The notes under the pieces: model-generated
Database searches by the model: none
What the model saw: only the letters and a program-made list of their open reading frames with translations
Told to the model about the DNA's origin: nothing
Position numbers and translations under genes: made by a program
Assembly: GCA_917880885.1 (NCBI GenBank)
Contig: OU862908.1
Location: 50,179,819-50,243,818, forward strand
Length of the DNA: 64,000 bases
Source: Limnephilus marmoratus
Taxonomy: Eukaryota > Arthropoda > Insecta > Trichoptera > Limnephilidae
Direction: 5' to 3'
Shown here: one piece after another, positions 22,262 through 32,805 of the stretch
Layout of the letters: each line of letters starts with the position of its first letter
Position numbering within the stretch: the first letter of the stretch is position 1

Positions 22262-23125
22262 AAACGGACAACCCAACAACATGCAACTACTGCACTACTT
22301 ACACTTGGTTATGTAGGTTACGATAGGTTAGGTTCTATTAAAAAAAAACATAATTTTTAAAGACTTTTCAAAGGGATGTTAAAAAGTCACATTGTTTAGT
22401 TTTCGTGGAACCCTTAAAATAAATCACGGTGTAAGATTGATTATTCTTTCTCTCTATGTCTTATTATACCATCAAGTATGACGGTAATATTGGTATAGTA
22501 TAGCTTTTCCAGCGTTGTGACGGCTGGGAAAATTTCCCTAGGTCTAGGGGAGAACACGTATTTTCGGTAAACATGAAAATTCTCCAAAACATTTATTTAT
22601 TTTGTCTAACGTTTTATTGCGTCTCGAAGCGACAGACCGTAAAAAATAATATTCTGGTTCTGGGAAAATTATAGGGTAAATTTCTGTTTTCTTTGGTAGA
22701 GATATCATAATATTTTGACACATCACCGAGGTTGTCATTTGCAACAGCATGACCGTTACGCTTGTCAGTTGATCAAAATGTGATCCAAGGTTGAATCGGG
22801 TCGAGAATTAGTCGAGAAGCATTTAACGGGGACCGTTCAGATGTCAAAATATAAAAATGGTACAATTCGTTGATTTGAAGGCATCCGACGGTAATTCGAT
22901 ATACCCCAAGAAACAGTTCAGAGATTGATAAAATTTTTCCAACATCCAATAAAATAAATACAGACGTTCATGCAAGAATTTGTTATCGATTTAACGAAAT
23001 TCATCTAACATTATTTATAAACCTTTAATAATAAAATAAGTAATAACATTATTCAAACACAATATCAAGGTCAGTGCGTCCTTGTTGGTTCTGAGTTTTG
23101 GCTTTAGGTATTTTAACATTTTGTC
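22262..23125. other. No gene seen
   Basis: A+T-rich. Contains TTAGGTT-type words common in insect DNA at 22315-22335 but no array. Confidence 0.35.
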
Positions 23126-23469
23126 TTTTTTTTTTTTTTTTTACATGAGCTCCACACAGGAGGCCCTGAGGAAAATAATTTCCCTCAGGGCCTATATCAT
23201 CTTTGGGGATGCTGTGTGGAGGGTTTTTTTAAGGAAAGGAAGGAGAGGAGAGTTCTGGGAAGGAAAAGGGTTTAAGGGGTGGGTAGGAATCTGGGGTTCA
23301 GTATGTCCTGGTCATCCGCCTCCAAGACCTAGACAAACCTCACCCCATGAACCCGGGCACCCCTGCTAAATCACCAAACGTAGCGAACCACTTGGGGTGA
23401 CCTATGGCAGAGGTGTTGGTTATCCAATAAAGGTTCCCGGGGCGGCGGTACCCATTCCCGCCTCCCAAA
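23126..23469 (-). mobile_element. SINE-B, best full-length copy
   Basis: Read on the minus strand it starts TTTGGGAGGCGGGAATGGGT. It passes a B-box-like GGTTCGCTACG and CCCGGGTTCATGG, continues through CCTACCCACCCCTTAAACCC, CTCCACACAGCATCCCCAAA and the stem-loop GGCCCTGAGG...CCTCAGGGCC, and ends GTGTGGAGCTCATGTA with a ~17-bp A-run. Length about 344 bp. It has no coding frame. The last ~90 bp equals the LINE-X 3' end. Confidence 0.85.
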
Positions 23470-24261
23470 TTAATTAATTAATTGTCTCCTTTACCTCCCT
23501 CATTTTTCTGATCCTTTTTTTTGACTAATCGTCAGAAATGGTGTTTGTGCTTTCTCAAGATATAAAATAGACCGATTTCTTCGAACGTAAGTTTTTTTTA
23601 ATAACAATTATAAGTCCTGAACATTTATAAATTGACTGACATATTATTATGGTCGGTCTTGATTAGGGTTAAAGAAAGTATCCTTTGGCATGTTATCACA
23701 TAATCCTCCTTACTTGTAAACGTGTTTTAGTGTTACACATCTGATAAACAACGATTATTAATAAATTTTTTGTTGTTTACTAGTTGTGCAAATTTGAAAA
23801 CACGTTTATTAGTAAGGTCCAACATTTAATAAGACAGCTAATTAATCTTATACCGCGTGATTTTACAGTTTGGTCGCATTACCAACCTGCTCCAAATTTT
23901 TAAATAAATCATTCCAACATCAAAATGGTTTCCTTGAGGGAAACGCATCCTTTTCAACAGGATTGTTTTGATCCTTTTATACTTAGGATACGTTTATTAT
24001 ATTATCTGTAAAAAGAACACAAAGCCTTTGTTAAAAAATAGTTGATACTCCAAAAACCTTCATTCATGTTTTTTTTCGGGTCCGGAGTTTTCCAGAACTC
24101 TTTTGACTGCTCTGTTCAACTTTGTTAGTTGTTTGTTTTAAGTTTGTCAGAAATTTCGTAAGTGAAATATTAATAAAATTCGGATAATGAATTCTATACA
24201 GCACACAAAAGTACGACGTAAAAACATTAGAGATAAAAAAAATGTTTCTTTATTATCACCT
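23470..24261. other. No gene seen
   Basis: A+T-rich, starting with (TTAA)n-like words next to the SINE-B. Nothing else recognised. Confidence 0.35.
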
Positions 24262-25215
24262 ACGATTTTTTTTACATTAACTCCACACAGGAGGCCCTGG
24301 GGGAAATAATTTCCCTCAGGGCCAATGTCATCTTTGAAGATGCTGTGTGGAGGGTCTTTTTGAGGAAAGGAAGGAGTGAACATGGGTTTTGAAGAGACAC
24401 ATGTTGTAGGAGGGAGGAAACACAGAGTCCGGCAAATCGTTCCACAGCCGAGTCGTAGAACACAATTATGAATAATATAATTTATTTATTTATTTACGCC
24501 CATTTAGGCTTTTACATAAATATATACACTTAACAATATTTACGAAATTAATTAAAAAAAAATAATAATAATTTATTAAAAAATAGAAATATTAATTAAA
24601 TTTAATTTCAATGAGAATTATGTTTCCCACATCATTATTTTATGTTTATCAACGCCATACTACAGCCAAAACAATTTACTTATTTAAATAATAATATTTA
24701 ATTATATATTTGAAACATGCGCATTTCTGCAAGCATGAAATGGTTTGAAATTTCAACAAGAACGAGTCATAGAAACGACCCATTCTCATGTGACTAATGT
24801 TAACCGTGTACAAATGTTGGGCGCGTGTTTGGCGTGTTTCCAGACTGCGCACCGGTGCCGAGGGGATCAATGACGCTGGTTCCTCGGAGCATCTTCGGTA
24901 GAACAAGGACAGCATTCCCACCTGACGCCTATGCTCGAAAGATTGCAGTCCGTCTGTTAAGATGGGAGAATCTATCAAACGGACCGCCCGTTTCTGCACA
25001 GAGTCAAGGTTTTTTTAGGTATTTTGGAGATCCAGACCAGAGGTGGCTGCCAAATTCAACCGAGGGGCGCCTCGGGATTTATACAGGGTTATCAGTTGTG
25101 TACTATTAAAGTATCTGCGGGCCCTGTACAGTACCGAGAGGCTAACATAACTCTGGTTTCGATGGAGCTCCCGTACCTGAGCTGGTCACTTAGAGTTACA
25201 CCACGTTGCTTATAA
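24262..25215 (-). pseudogene. LINE-X 3' end: RT C-terminus, insertion and tail
   Basis: Minus strand, 5' to 3'. Near 25170-25080 a frame reads LRYGSSIETRVMLASRYC. Then from 24999 it reads VQKRAVRLIDSPILTDGL, EHRRQVGMLSLFYRRCSEE and MRMGRFYDSFL, the usual C-terminal region of a jockey-like RT. The frame is broken at 24759 by about 295 bp of A+T-rich DNA. It resumes near 24463 with TTRLWNDLPDSVFPPSYN and FKTHVHSFLSSKR to a stop. The 3' tail follows: CTCCACACAGCATC, the stem-loop GGCCCTGAGG/CCCCAGGGCC and an A-run at 24272-24265. The same interruption occurs in the copy at 52965-53340, so it predates their dispersal. In this copy a further ~95 bp sits inside it (24475-24570). Confidence 0.85.
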
Positions 25216-25822
25216 ACACAAAAATGAATTGTTTTTAATTAAAACGCGTAATTGAAGCGAAGTTGAAGTACAATCATTAATGTAATTAGTAAAAACCAAC
25301 GTCACTAAATTAAATTTTCTTTCGCATGAATATGAAAACGATTAGAAATCTCATAAATCCACTTTTTTAACTTAGTGAAACACTCGCAACGTAAACGGCA
25401 GTAAATTTAATTTGACATAGGTAAATCTGTTTACTATCAAGACAGCGAATGATAGAGTACGGTAGTTTGTACTTAATCTAAGGCTGTATATAATCCAACC
25501 CAAGCTTTCTAGTGTGTCGTGTGAAGGGTTCATCCATGCGACGTGATGCTAGGATTATTATTAGCAACGAAACATGATAATTTTATTGTTTTAACGTGAA
25601 GCCATCTACACCACTGCTCATCGTAAGTTTTCAGGTAGACGTAATCGTCACGTCGCAATCTTTTGTTGATAATATAATGCTTTGCCATCTGCGGCTCCTG
25701 ATCACCTGCAAGTTAACCCTATAGTTAAAATAAATGGTATAGTTTTGTAACTTCAAAAACTTATAATTTTATATGCACGTTAACTTAATCTCGTACGTAG
25801 GCATAATAGTGCTTGCGATTAA
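25216..25822. other. No gene seen
   Basis: A+T-rich; nothing supported. Confidence 0.35.
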
Positions 25823-26241
25823 GGGCCCGCAACCCGGATTTCGACCGATTTATTACATATTTCCCTTAAACACGGTAAGTTTTAAAGCTCTTAAAAAAAT
25901 ATATGTTATTCTTGAAGATAATATCTAGACTTTGCCCGCGCCGAAACGCAAATTATATAAAATTCCCTCGATAGAAAAAAAATCGCAAAGTATGCTCCAA
26001 AAATTATTATAAACACGTTTGTTTCAGTTATTTTACAAGTTATATGTATGAAAAAAATCACAGTGTTTTTTTAAATGCTGTTTAAGATAATGCCCGCGAG
26101 ATTTTTGCTCTATTTTAAATGAGTCGTGTTTTATTAAACATTTTCGCATCGATTTTGTCGCTGTAAATGTTAGCGTCCTCCTCTAACATTCGTAATTTCG
26201 TATCTCTCCGTCTTCTTCTTTTCGAACCCGGTTGCAGAGCC
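25823..26241 (+). mobile_element. TTAA-flanked MITE, complete copy
   Basis: Flanked by TTAA at 25819-25822 and 26242-26245. Termini GGGCCCGCAACCCGG and, inverted, GGCTCTGCAACCGGG form imperfect TIRs (9 of the first 12 bases match). The interior is non-coding. TTAA target sites are the signature of piggyBac-type transposases, so a piggyBac relative is the likeliest mobiliser; this is inferred, since no transposase is attached. Other copies: 26474-27980, 32806-33229, fragments at 18.4 and 10.7 kb. Confidence 0.8.
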
Positions 26242-26556
26242 TTAAGTATTATGTTCAATTATTTTAACAGGATTATTTTTATTACTAGATATCCGATATT
26301 TACATCGATTTAGGAGGCGGGTATGAGTACCGCCATCCCGGGAACCATTTATTGAACAACTAACATCCTTGCCAGAGGCACCCGAAGTGGTTCGCTACGT
26401 TTGGTGCCCGGTGTTCTTGGTGGTGGCATGGGGGTGGTGGAAGTTTGGCTAGGTCTTGACGGCGAATACTTAAGGGCCCGCAACCCGAATTTCTACCGAT
26501 TTCTTACATATCTCCCTTAATCACGTTAAGATTTAAAGCTCTTAAAATAAAAAATG

Positions 26557-26775
26557 TTTATTTTTAATTTTATAAACTTTATGAATAAAATCTCAAATTA
26601 TAATATTTAATTAAATGATTAATTAAATGAACCCTGCCCAGTCCCAGCGGAGCCAATATTTTTTCTGATTTTTCTGTCTCCAGATTTTCGATTGAGTTTC
26701 GCTTATATTGTCTTCATTTAATTAAATATTATAATTTGAGATTTTACTTATAAAGTTTAAAAAATTAAAAATAAA
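26557..26775. repeat. 61-bp inverted repeat around a SINE fragment
   Basis: The left arm 26557-26617 and right arm 26715-26775 are nearly perfect inverse copies, differing at only a few positions. The 97 bp between include the 3' part of a tRNA-like SINE (CCCAGCGGAGCCAATAT...). Confidence 0.7.
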
Positions 26776-26996
26776 TATTCATCCTAGACTTGCAGAAAAG
26801 TTAATAGATGTCGCGTATTAAAAATAAAATTGGTAAAAATTTATCCAGAAACTATCTAGATTGCATTTAGTTCGAGTTGAATCTTGCAATCATATATAAA
26901 GATAGCAGCCAATAATATGTGCGTTAAGAAAATAAAGATAATATTGGTAGTTCTTAGTTGAAGTATGATACAGTTAAAAGTGATCGAATTGATATG

Positions 26997-27069
26997 GGTT
27001 CCGTAGCTCAATCGGTAGAGCTCTTGCCATGTAAGCAAAGGGTCCTGGGTTCGAGTCCCAGCAGAGCCA
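26997..27069 (+). tRNA. tRNA-Thr(TGT)-like sequence, probably a SINE head
   Basis: A 73-nt cloverleaf can be drawn. The D stem GCTC/GAGC and T arm CTGGG-TTCGAGT-CCCAG are perfect. The 7-nt anticodon loop CATGTAA gives anticodon TGT. The acceptor stem GGTTCCG/CAGAGCC has one C-A mismatch and a wobble; the anticodon stem has one C-A mismatch. The downstream sequence (TCTGATTTTTCTGTCTCCAG...) also follows the partial copy at 26640, so it is transcribed SINE body rather than tRNA flank. It may retain a pol III promoter, but I would not count it as a working tRNA gene. Confidence 0.5.
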
Positions 27070-27555
27070 ATATCTTTTCTGATTTTTCTGTCTCCAGATA
27101 TTCGATTGAGTTTCACTAATATTGTCTTCATTTAATTAAAAATATATGTTATTCTTGAAGATAGAATCTAGACGTTGCCCGCGCCGAAACGCAAATTATA
27201 TGAAATTCCCTCGATAGAAAAAAATCGCAAAGTATGCTCTAAAATTTATCATAAACACGTTTGTTTCAGTTATTTAAATAAGTTTCCAAAAAAAAATCTG
27301 CTATTTATGAAGATAATATTTGTGCATTTGCAGTATCCTCCGAAAATTATTATAAACACATTTTTTCTTTAATTTTACAAGTTGACATTTAAAGAAATAC
27401 TGTGAAAAAATTCACAGTATTTCTTTAAATGCTGTTTAAGACAATGCCCGCGAGATTTTTGCTCTATTTTAAACGAGTCGTGTTTTATTAAACATTTTCG
27501 CATCGATTTTGTCGCTGTAAATGTTAGCGCTCTCCTCTAACATTCGTAATTTCGT

Positions 27556-27556
<1 letters not shown>

Positions 27557-27586
<30 letters not shown>

Positions 27587-27945
27587 TAAGAATATTGTAC
27601 ATTGCATAGTTTTTTTGTGGTGTTTCATCCGCCATGCTAGGGATATCCCTGTGTTATGGCGGGTGAAGTTTACAGATTTGAAATTATACATTTGTAATGG
27701 TTGATAAATAAAATTAGAAGTTGTACAGATTAAATTAAATTGCAAAAATTTTTTAATAATAATAATTAATTAATTAATAATAATGAATAATAATAAAAAT
27801 AATTATGATAATTATGATAATAACAAAAATTAGTAATAATATTGTAATAATAAGTTGATAATAATACATATTATAAGAAATAGTAATTTAATTATTTGTT
27901 AAATTAAGGAATTAAGGAACACCGAAAGAATTAAGAATTAATTTC
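27557..27945 (-). mobile_element. LINE 3' end with terminal hairpin (copy C)
   Basis: On the plus strand it opens with a T-run of ~24 (27557-27580), the reverse of a poly(A) tail. The hairpin CCGCCAT (27629-27635) / ATGGCGG (27656-27662) encloses AGGGATATCCCTGTGT. Upstream in element sense is a long (AAT)n/(TTA)n-rich stretch. It is inserted in the TTAA MITE. Confidence 0.65.
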
Positions 27946-28113
27946 TCCATCTTCTTCTTTTCGGGCCCGGTTGCAGAGCCATAAGGCGGCGTTTGCCTAC
28001 CTTACGGGAGAGACTGGTGGAGGGAGAGCTTTCTCGACGCATCGCGTTGCACCGCAGTGGTAGGGGTGGATTTATATGCCCATCAGTCCTGAATACATTG
28101 ATCCCCACGTTCC

Positions 28114-28167
28114 TACCCATCCCTCATACCCTTTTCCTTCTCAGGAAAAGGGTATGAGGGATGGGTA
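28114..28167. repeat. Perfect 25-bp palindrome with 4-nt spacer
   Basis: The left arm 28114-28138 (TACCCATCCCTCATACCCTT...) and right arm 28143-28167 are exact reverse complements around TCTC. Other SINE-B copies have only the left arm sequence here. Confidence 0.95.
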
Positions 28168-28268
28168 TTCCGGTCCTTCCTTCCCTAAAAAGACCTTTCA
28201 CACAGCATCCCCAAAGAAGGCCGTAAAGGATTTTTTTCTTCAGGGCCTCCTGTGTGGACCTAATGTAA

Positions 28269-28715
28269 AAAAGACACACTCCATTAAGACCATCTTAGAG
28301 GTTTTATTAAACACTTGAATCCTTTCAACTTTCAAACTGCCACCTAGGAACAGCTCAACCTAGTGAGCTGGTTTACACCAATCACAAATAAATATTTGCA
28401 TTTATCTATCTATAGATTCTTGGTTAGTAAAGTAAATAGCATCATCTGAACTCTTAAAATATCTTTCTGATTCATTTTATGTAAAAAAACAATAATTAAT
28501 ATGTAAGTAATATTTTAATTAACACAACTAAAGCAAGACAGATGTATCCTTTAATGTATATATGACAACTCATAATCGTGTAATTTCAACACCCCATTGA
28601 AAAGGCTTGAAGAAAAAATTAAAAAACAGCCTACTACTTAACCAACCTACTTAACCAAATTTTTCCATTACTTTAATGAATTTTCAAAGGTCTTGATTTT
28701 GTATGATTCTGAGTT
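28269..28715. other. No gene seen
   Basis: A+T-rich; nothing recognised. Confidence 0.3.
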
Positions 28716-28716
28716 G

Positions 28717-29120
28717 TCTGGTCGCGTATTTACAATCCCTACCGCGTTTTAGTCGCTTTAAATTTTCAATATAAAAATTTAAATATTTAGAAATAAAATT
28801 ATTAATTTCTAATATACACATTGGAAAGATTATTTTATCTAGATTTTAGAACAATTTTTTGTTTTTGCAAAGTGATAAAAAATTATCAATATAGAGGTGT
28901 ATTTACAATATATGGGAATAATATTAAAATTTAAATATATAGAAATAAAAGTATTAATTTCTAATACACACATCAGAAAGATTATCTTATCTAGATTTTA
29001 GAACAATTTTTTTTTGCAATGTGATAAAAAATAACCAATAAAGTGGTATATTTAAAATGTAAATTGTCGTTACAGCGACTGAATCGGTATAGGTTTTGTA
29101 AATACGCTGTCCGGTCACCC
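28717..29120. mobile_element. ~400-bp MITE with internal duplication
   Basis: Ends TCTGGTCGCGTATTTACAA and, inverted, CCGGACAGCGTATTTACAA extend over about 45 bp with indels. Inside, a unit beginning AAATATTTAGAAATAAAA at 28781 repeats at 28933 (period ~152 bp). No clear target duplication and no coding frame. Confidence 0.6.
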
Positions 29121-29811
29121 CTTTAATGTACCTTTGGACTTCAGACAAATGAAACAAAATTAAACAACATCATTATTATTTCTGTTATTATTAAATTTAT
29201 TCTAGACGCAATTCTTTCAAGAACTACTTACATATAATACAATGCGTTGCTTATATCGTTTTCTTCGGAGGTCACTGTTCCAAATCGCTTTTGTAATTCG
29301 GAAACAAAATGTGATCTAGCTTTCACCAGCTGCAAGTTATATTTCTTACTTTTTTTCCATATGTTGACCGCACAAAAGTTTGCACAAAAATACCGGAGAG
29401 ATATTTCTATCCGATGTTTTATTTGTTAAGAAAAGTTATCTGAAGAAATCTCTCCTGGACTTTATTTTCCCGAGTGAGCATTCTGAAAGGGTTCTATCAA
29501 TCCCATATAAAATCCTCAGCGTAAGTGCAACGTTATCCGCATTCCTTTCATGCTACAAATGCGACGTACTTTATCTCGAGTGTCTATCTAATAAATCTTC
29601 CGGTTTTGAAGGCGAAACGTCATTCTCAGCAGAACCTTCATCATCCTGAGCGGTCTCCGAGTCGTGTTCATTGTTGAAGGATGATCTTCAAACTCGGGAG
29701 AATCTTCTGCACGCTTATTCATTGTGTCTTATATACCTATCCTGTAAAATTATTCCCAAGATGATTTTTACAAGAAAAGTGTAAGGACATAGAAAGGATT
29801 TGCCAGGAGAA
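29121..29811. other. Possible decayed coding region, unrecognised
   Basis: On the minus strand near 29720-29600, MNKRAEDSPEFEDHPST and, in a shifted frame, QDDEGSAENDVSPSKPEDLL look like an acidic protein N-terminus with a frameshift. No domain is recognised downstream, so this is weak. The rest is non-coding. Confidence 0.2.
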
Positions 29812-29813
29812 TA

Positions 29814-31539
29814 TACAGGATGTACCAAAACTCAACGTTATCCCTTAAAGGGCTGATAGGCCAACTCATGATAGACCAGAATATCACAATACGACTTCAA
29901 TATAATTTTGCTAGTTTCCGAGATATTAACACTCTTATGAATTTCGTGAAAATCGACATCTAGATTAGTTCGTCGAGAACCACGGTTTCGAAATTCCGTA
30001 TTCAAAGATTCCAATTTTATTACGCAACCCTGCCCAGTCTTGCTATTGATCACAGTGCAAAGTTAGCTCTAACATCAGAAAGCCTAAAAGACTCATTAAC
30101 ATTCCATAATTTATCAACCTTAGAAGATAGAAGAAATATATCCGACCAGAAATTTCTATTCAAAATCATTAACAACGTTGTTGACAACAACTATCTTCTA
30201 GAACACATTAATTTCCACTGTCCAATAAGAAACACAAGGTCAAACTCAAAAACAAATTACACACAACATTCATTTCTCCGAAGGACGTGCACAAAATACA
30301 ATGATATTTTTTACGACGCTGATATTTTCCATTTGTCCTCGGGCCAATTTATTAAATTTATAATTGAAAAAATCAAAACAAAATGTTAATTATGAACTCT
30401 CCACAGTCTCCACCCCTGCTGCATGTTATTTTTTTCATTTTCATTATGTTGGTTTTCCTTCTTTTTATAATAATAATAGTATTTGGATGATTTACATATC
30501 CCACATGCTTTAATTTGTGTATTTTTTTTTCATTTCGGTTGTACATATATTTATTTTTCTTTTTTTCTACCACTTTATGTTTTCTTTTAGATTAGAATCT
30601 ATGTTTATATATACATATATATTATAAATTTTAGCGGAAACTTCGCTGGTTAATGCAACCACGTAATATGTTACTCTACTATGAAAATATGTATAACTGT
30701 TTGTTTCCTTAATAAACTAAAATAAAAATAAAAGTTAAACTAACAGTGCCTTTTAAAAGTAAAAACGTTTTTGCCAGATTTATGGGATACATTTTTATAA
30801 TTAGTTAACTTCGACTCCTCATATCGTCCTAAAAATCTACCACATTATCCCGATAAGTTATAAAAAATACTTAATTAGTGTAATTTTCGAAATAGCCTAA
30901 TATTTGCCGTTTACTTTGGAAAAATATTGCTATTTTAATGCAAAAAGATCTCGAATTTTACTGAAGAATGCTGTAGACCTGTCACTTTAGTTTCAAAAGT
31001 ATTTTCCTTCGAATTTCGGAATGATTTCATAGCGAGCTCTTTTTGCAATAAAACAGCAGTATCTGTTGTTCTAAAGTGAAACACAGCAAATATTATATCA
31101 TTTCAAAAACTAAATAATCACCTTATTTTAATAATATGCACGGTACCCTTTTTTAAAGTATTGTGAATCGAAGTTAACTGATTTTTTTAAAATTAACTCA
31201 CGAATTATGCAAAGGTGGTTTTATTTTTAAAAGGTATACGAACTGTTTGTTTTATTTTAGAGTGTGATCAATACCAGGGCTATTTGGAGTTGCACAATAA
31301 AAATAGATTCTTAGAATATGTAATTTTGAAGCTGTGGCACTCGAAAAACTGATCTAAGGTGACGACTTTCACGAAATTCATAAAAGTGTCAATATCTCTA
31401 AAACTTTTGACATTTTTTCAGTAATATAATGATATTCTGGTCTGTCATGAGTTGGTTTATCAGTTTTTCAATGAGTTGGTTCATCAGCCCTCCAAAAGAT
31501 ATCGTTGGGACAATCTGTATACTTTTGGGACATGCTGTA
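29814..31539. mobile_element. Long-TIR (foldback-like) element enclosing a LINE end
   Basis: The left arm 29814-30013 starts TACAGGATGTACCAAAACTC. The right arm 31291-31539, inverted, starts TACAGCATGTCCCAAAAGTA. The arms stay alignable for about 200 bp (GACCAGAATATCA..., TTCACGAAATTCATAA...). TA flanks each end. TACAGG(G/A)TG-type ends with TA targets are common among insect Tc1/mariner-like elements. No transposase is visible; the interior holds a LINE-J end. Two unrelated inverted copies is the alternative. Confidence 0.5.
30020..30389 (+). pseudogene. LINE-J RT C-terminal fragment
   Basis: A frame without a usual start codon runs about 120 codons to TAA at 30387-30389. It reads LPSLAIDHSAKLALTSESL, FHNLSTLEDRRNISDQKFLF, and NTRSNSKTNYTQHSF. 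The LExRRxxSDxxFLFKIxNN pattern matches the LQKRRTLSDVLFLYNLLNNK segment of the fragment at the left edge, so it is the same broad family. It is the last quarter of an RT-bearing pol protein, inactive by truncation. A T/A-rich 3' UTR follows to an AATAAA-like end near 30710-30730. Confidence 0.75.
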
Positions 31540-31559
31540 TAACGGAAGAAGAGAGGTGT

Positions 31560-31740
31560 GCCCCAGGAAAATATGACAAGAACATGCGGATCAAATATAT
31601 AAGTAGTGTTGTGCCGAGTTCCTGGTGGCGGGAGGTTTTCTATGACTATTTTTGTATGAATACGAATGAAGACGGGTGTACCAAGATAAAGTTGTATAAC
31701 GTGTCATTGTCTATGTTTTTGCCTACCCCTGAGTGAAGAT
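31560..31740 (+). pseudogene. Decayed LINE pol C-terminus
   Basis: Aligns in outline with 13600-13740: GTGTACCAAGATAAAGTTGT against GTGTGCCAAGACCGAGTTGT, and TTGCCTACCCCTGAG against CTGCCTACCCTTGAG just before the stop. Frame and motifs are otherwise lost. Confidence 0.4.
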
Positions 31741-31959
31741 GTAATCACGATGATAACATGCCATTAGGACAAAAAGGGTCCATCCGCCATTTGCATAAAG
31801 TGTAATTATACAAAAATTATCACTTTACAAAAAATTCGGATAGGACGTTTTTGCGTATCTCGTTGTTTATTAATAAATCAGCTAAACTGAGAACAACGGG
31901 GTTCTAGTCTTTTTTGTTTTTAAGAAAGGCAAACTTTTACTAATAACCAAAAAAAAATA

Positions 31960-32125
31960 TTTTAAAATCTCCTACTACAACCGCAGTTAACAAAAGTATC
32001 AGTACCCGGAAAAAGTTGCTTGTGTCGTGATAGAGGACTTATTCAGCCGAGGAATTGAACTCACGGACGCCTGGGTGGGACCTAAACGCGAAACCACACT
32101 GACCAGTCTCGGTCGGTATCTGATT
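31960..32125 (-). mobile_element. SINE-C copy
   Basis: On the minus strand it has GAGTTCAATTCCTCGGCTGA (B-box-like) and ends GTAGTAGGAGATTTTAAAAT, as in the 10.4-kb copy, with ~45 bp extra in the middle. Confidence 0.55.
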
Positions 32126-32219
32126 ATTTAAATTATGTTTTTTTGCTAAATGTCTGTTTTTTGCATTGAATGTTCTTAGACGTTATGAAAATGCAATTAC
32201 AATACGTTCTGCGATCACT

Positions 32220-32408
32220 TTTTCGTAAATGTAATTTTTTTATTTATTTTCTCAGTTTCGCAATTGGCAGAATTGCGAAAACTTGTAATCTCAAGAGATG
32301 AACTCGAAGTACAACGCACATATTTTATCTTTAATTAAATGAAAACAAATTACTTCTTTAAACACCACCATTATTCAAAATTACCTACATGTTTCGAAAC
32401 TCGTGTTT
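32220..32408 (-). mobile_element. Penelope-like terminal fragment
   Basis: TTAATTAAATGAAAACAAAT and ACATGTTTCGAAACTCGTGTT resemble 38740-38840. On the minus strand this reads CGAAACATGTAGG, a plausible 3' half of a hammerhead core. It is cut off at 32408 by a SINE-A. Confidence 0.35.
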
Positions 32409-32800
32409 AAAGAATCCCAAATGCTCCCAACCGCCCGGAGCCAGAGAGACTTTAGCATCCCCAATTGGGGTATATTGTGAGACCGAAGGTAATGGGGAGG
32501 GGAAGGAGATGGGAAAGAAGGTAGGGAAGTACCTGGCTTTTAAGAACTGGTCACCAAACACCGCGGAGGTCATTTCAAGTAACATTTTATTTTTGAATGA
32601 CCGTCTTTCACAAGGGCGATACTGAGAGTATCATCCACTCTGGAACGTGTTGTAAAAATACCGTATTTTATTTTAAATTAAAAAATTCAGAAACAACAAA
32701 AATAAAATTTACTTGCGCACGCCGGGATTTGAACCCACGACCTTACGGATAACCAGATTGGAGCCTTACTCCTCGACCACGGAGGCTGTTACCTATGTCA
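32409..32800 (-). mobile_element. SINE-A copy
   Basis: The minus-strand head GCCTCCGTGGTCGAGGAGTA and GTGGGTTCAAATCCCGGCG is tRNA-like. The body (GATACTCTCAGTATCGCCC) and tail (CCCCAATTGGGGATGC) match the family. The plus-strand frame over it is an artefact. Confidence 0.8.
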
Positions 32801-32805
32801 TTTAA

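Larger units (their letters stand above)
26474..27980 (+). mobile_element. TTAA MITE split by two later insertions
   Basis: The 5' end follows TTAA at 26470-26473 (GGGCCCGCAACCCGAATTTC). The 3' end, CGGGCCCGGTTGCAGAGCC, stops at 27980 before ATAA, a mutated TTAA. MITE sequence is present at 26474-26553, 27135-27556 and 27946-27980. The two gaps hold a tRNA-like SINE region with an inverted repeat (26557-27134) and a minus-strand LINE tail (27557-27945). Confidence 0.8.
26309..28268 (+). mobile_element. SINE-B split by a nested MITE
   Basis: The 5' part, TTTAGGAGGCGGGTATGAGT to GGTCTTGACGGCGAATAC, lies at 26309-26469. The 3' part, GGCGGCGTTTGCCTACC to CCTGTGTGGACCTAATGTA plus an A-run, lies at about 27985-28268. 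The consensus from other copies joins these directly. The 1.5 kb between is the TTAA MITE copy with its own insertions. The 3' part contains a 25-bp perfect palindrome at 28114-28167. Confidence 0.8.

Noticed and set aside
24825..25215. Plus-strand frames over the LINE-X fragment
   Set aside because: They are antisense shadows of the RT C-terminal coding frame.
26997..27069. A functional tRNA-Thr gene
   Set aside because: Stem mismatches and the SINE body directly downstream, shared with 26640-26730, make a SINE head more likely.
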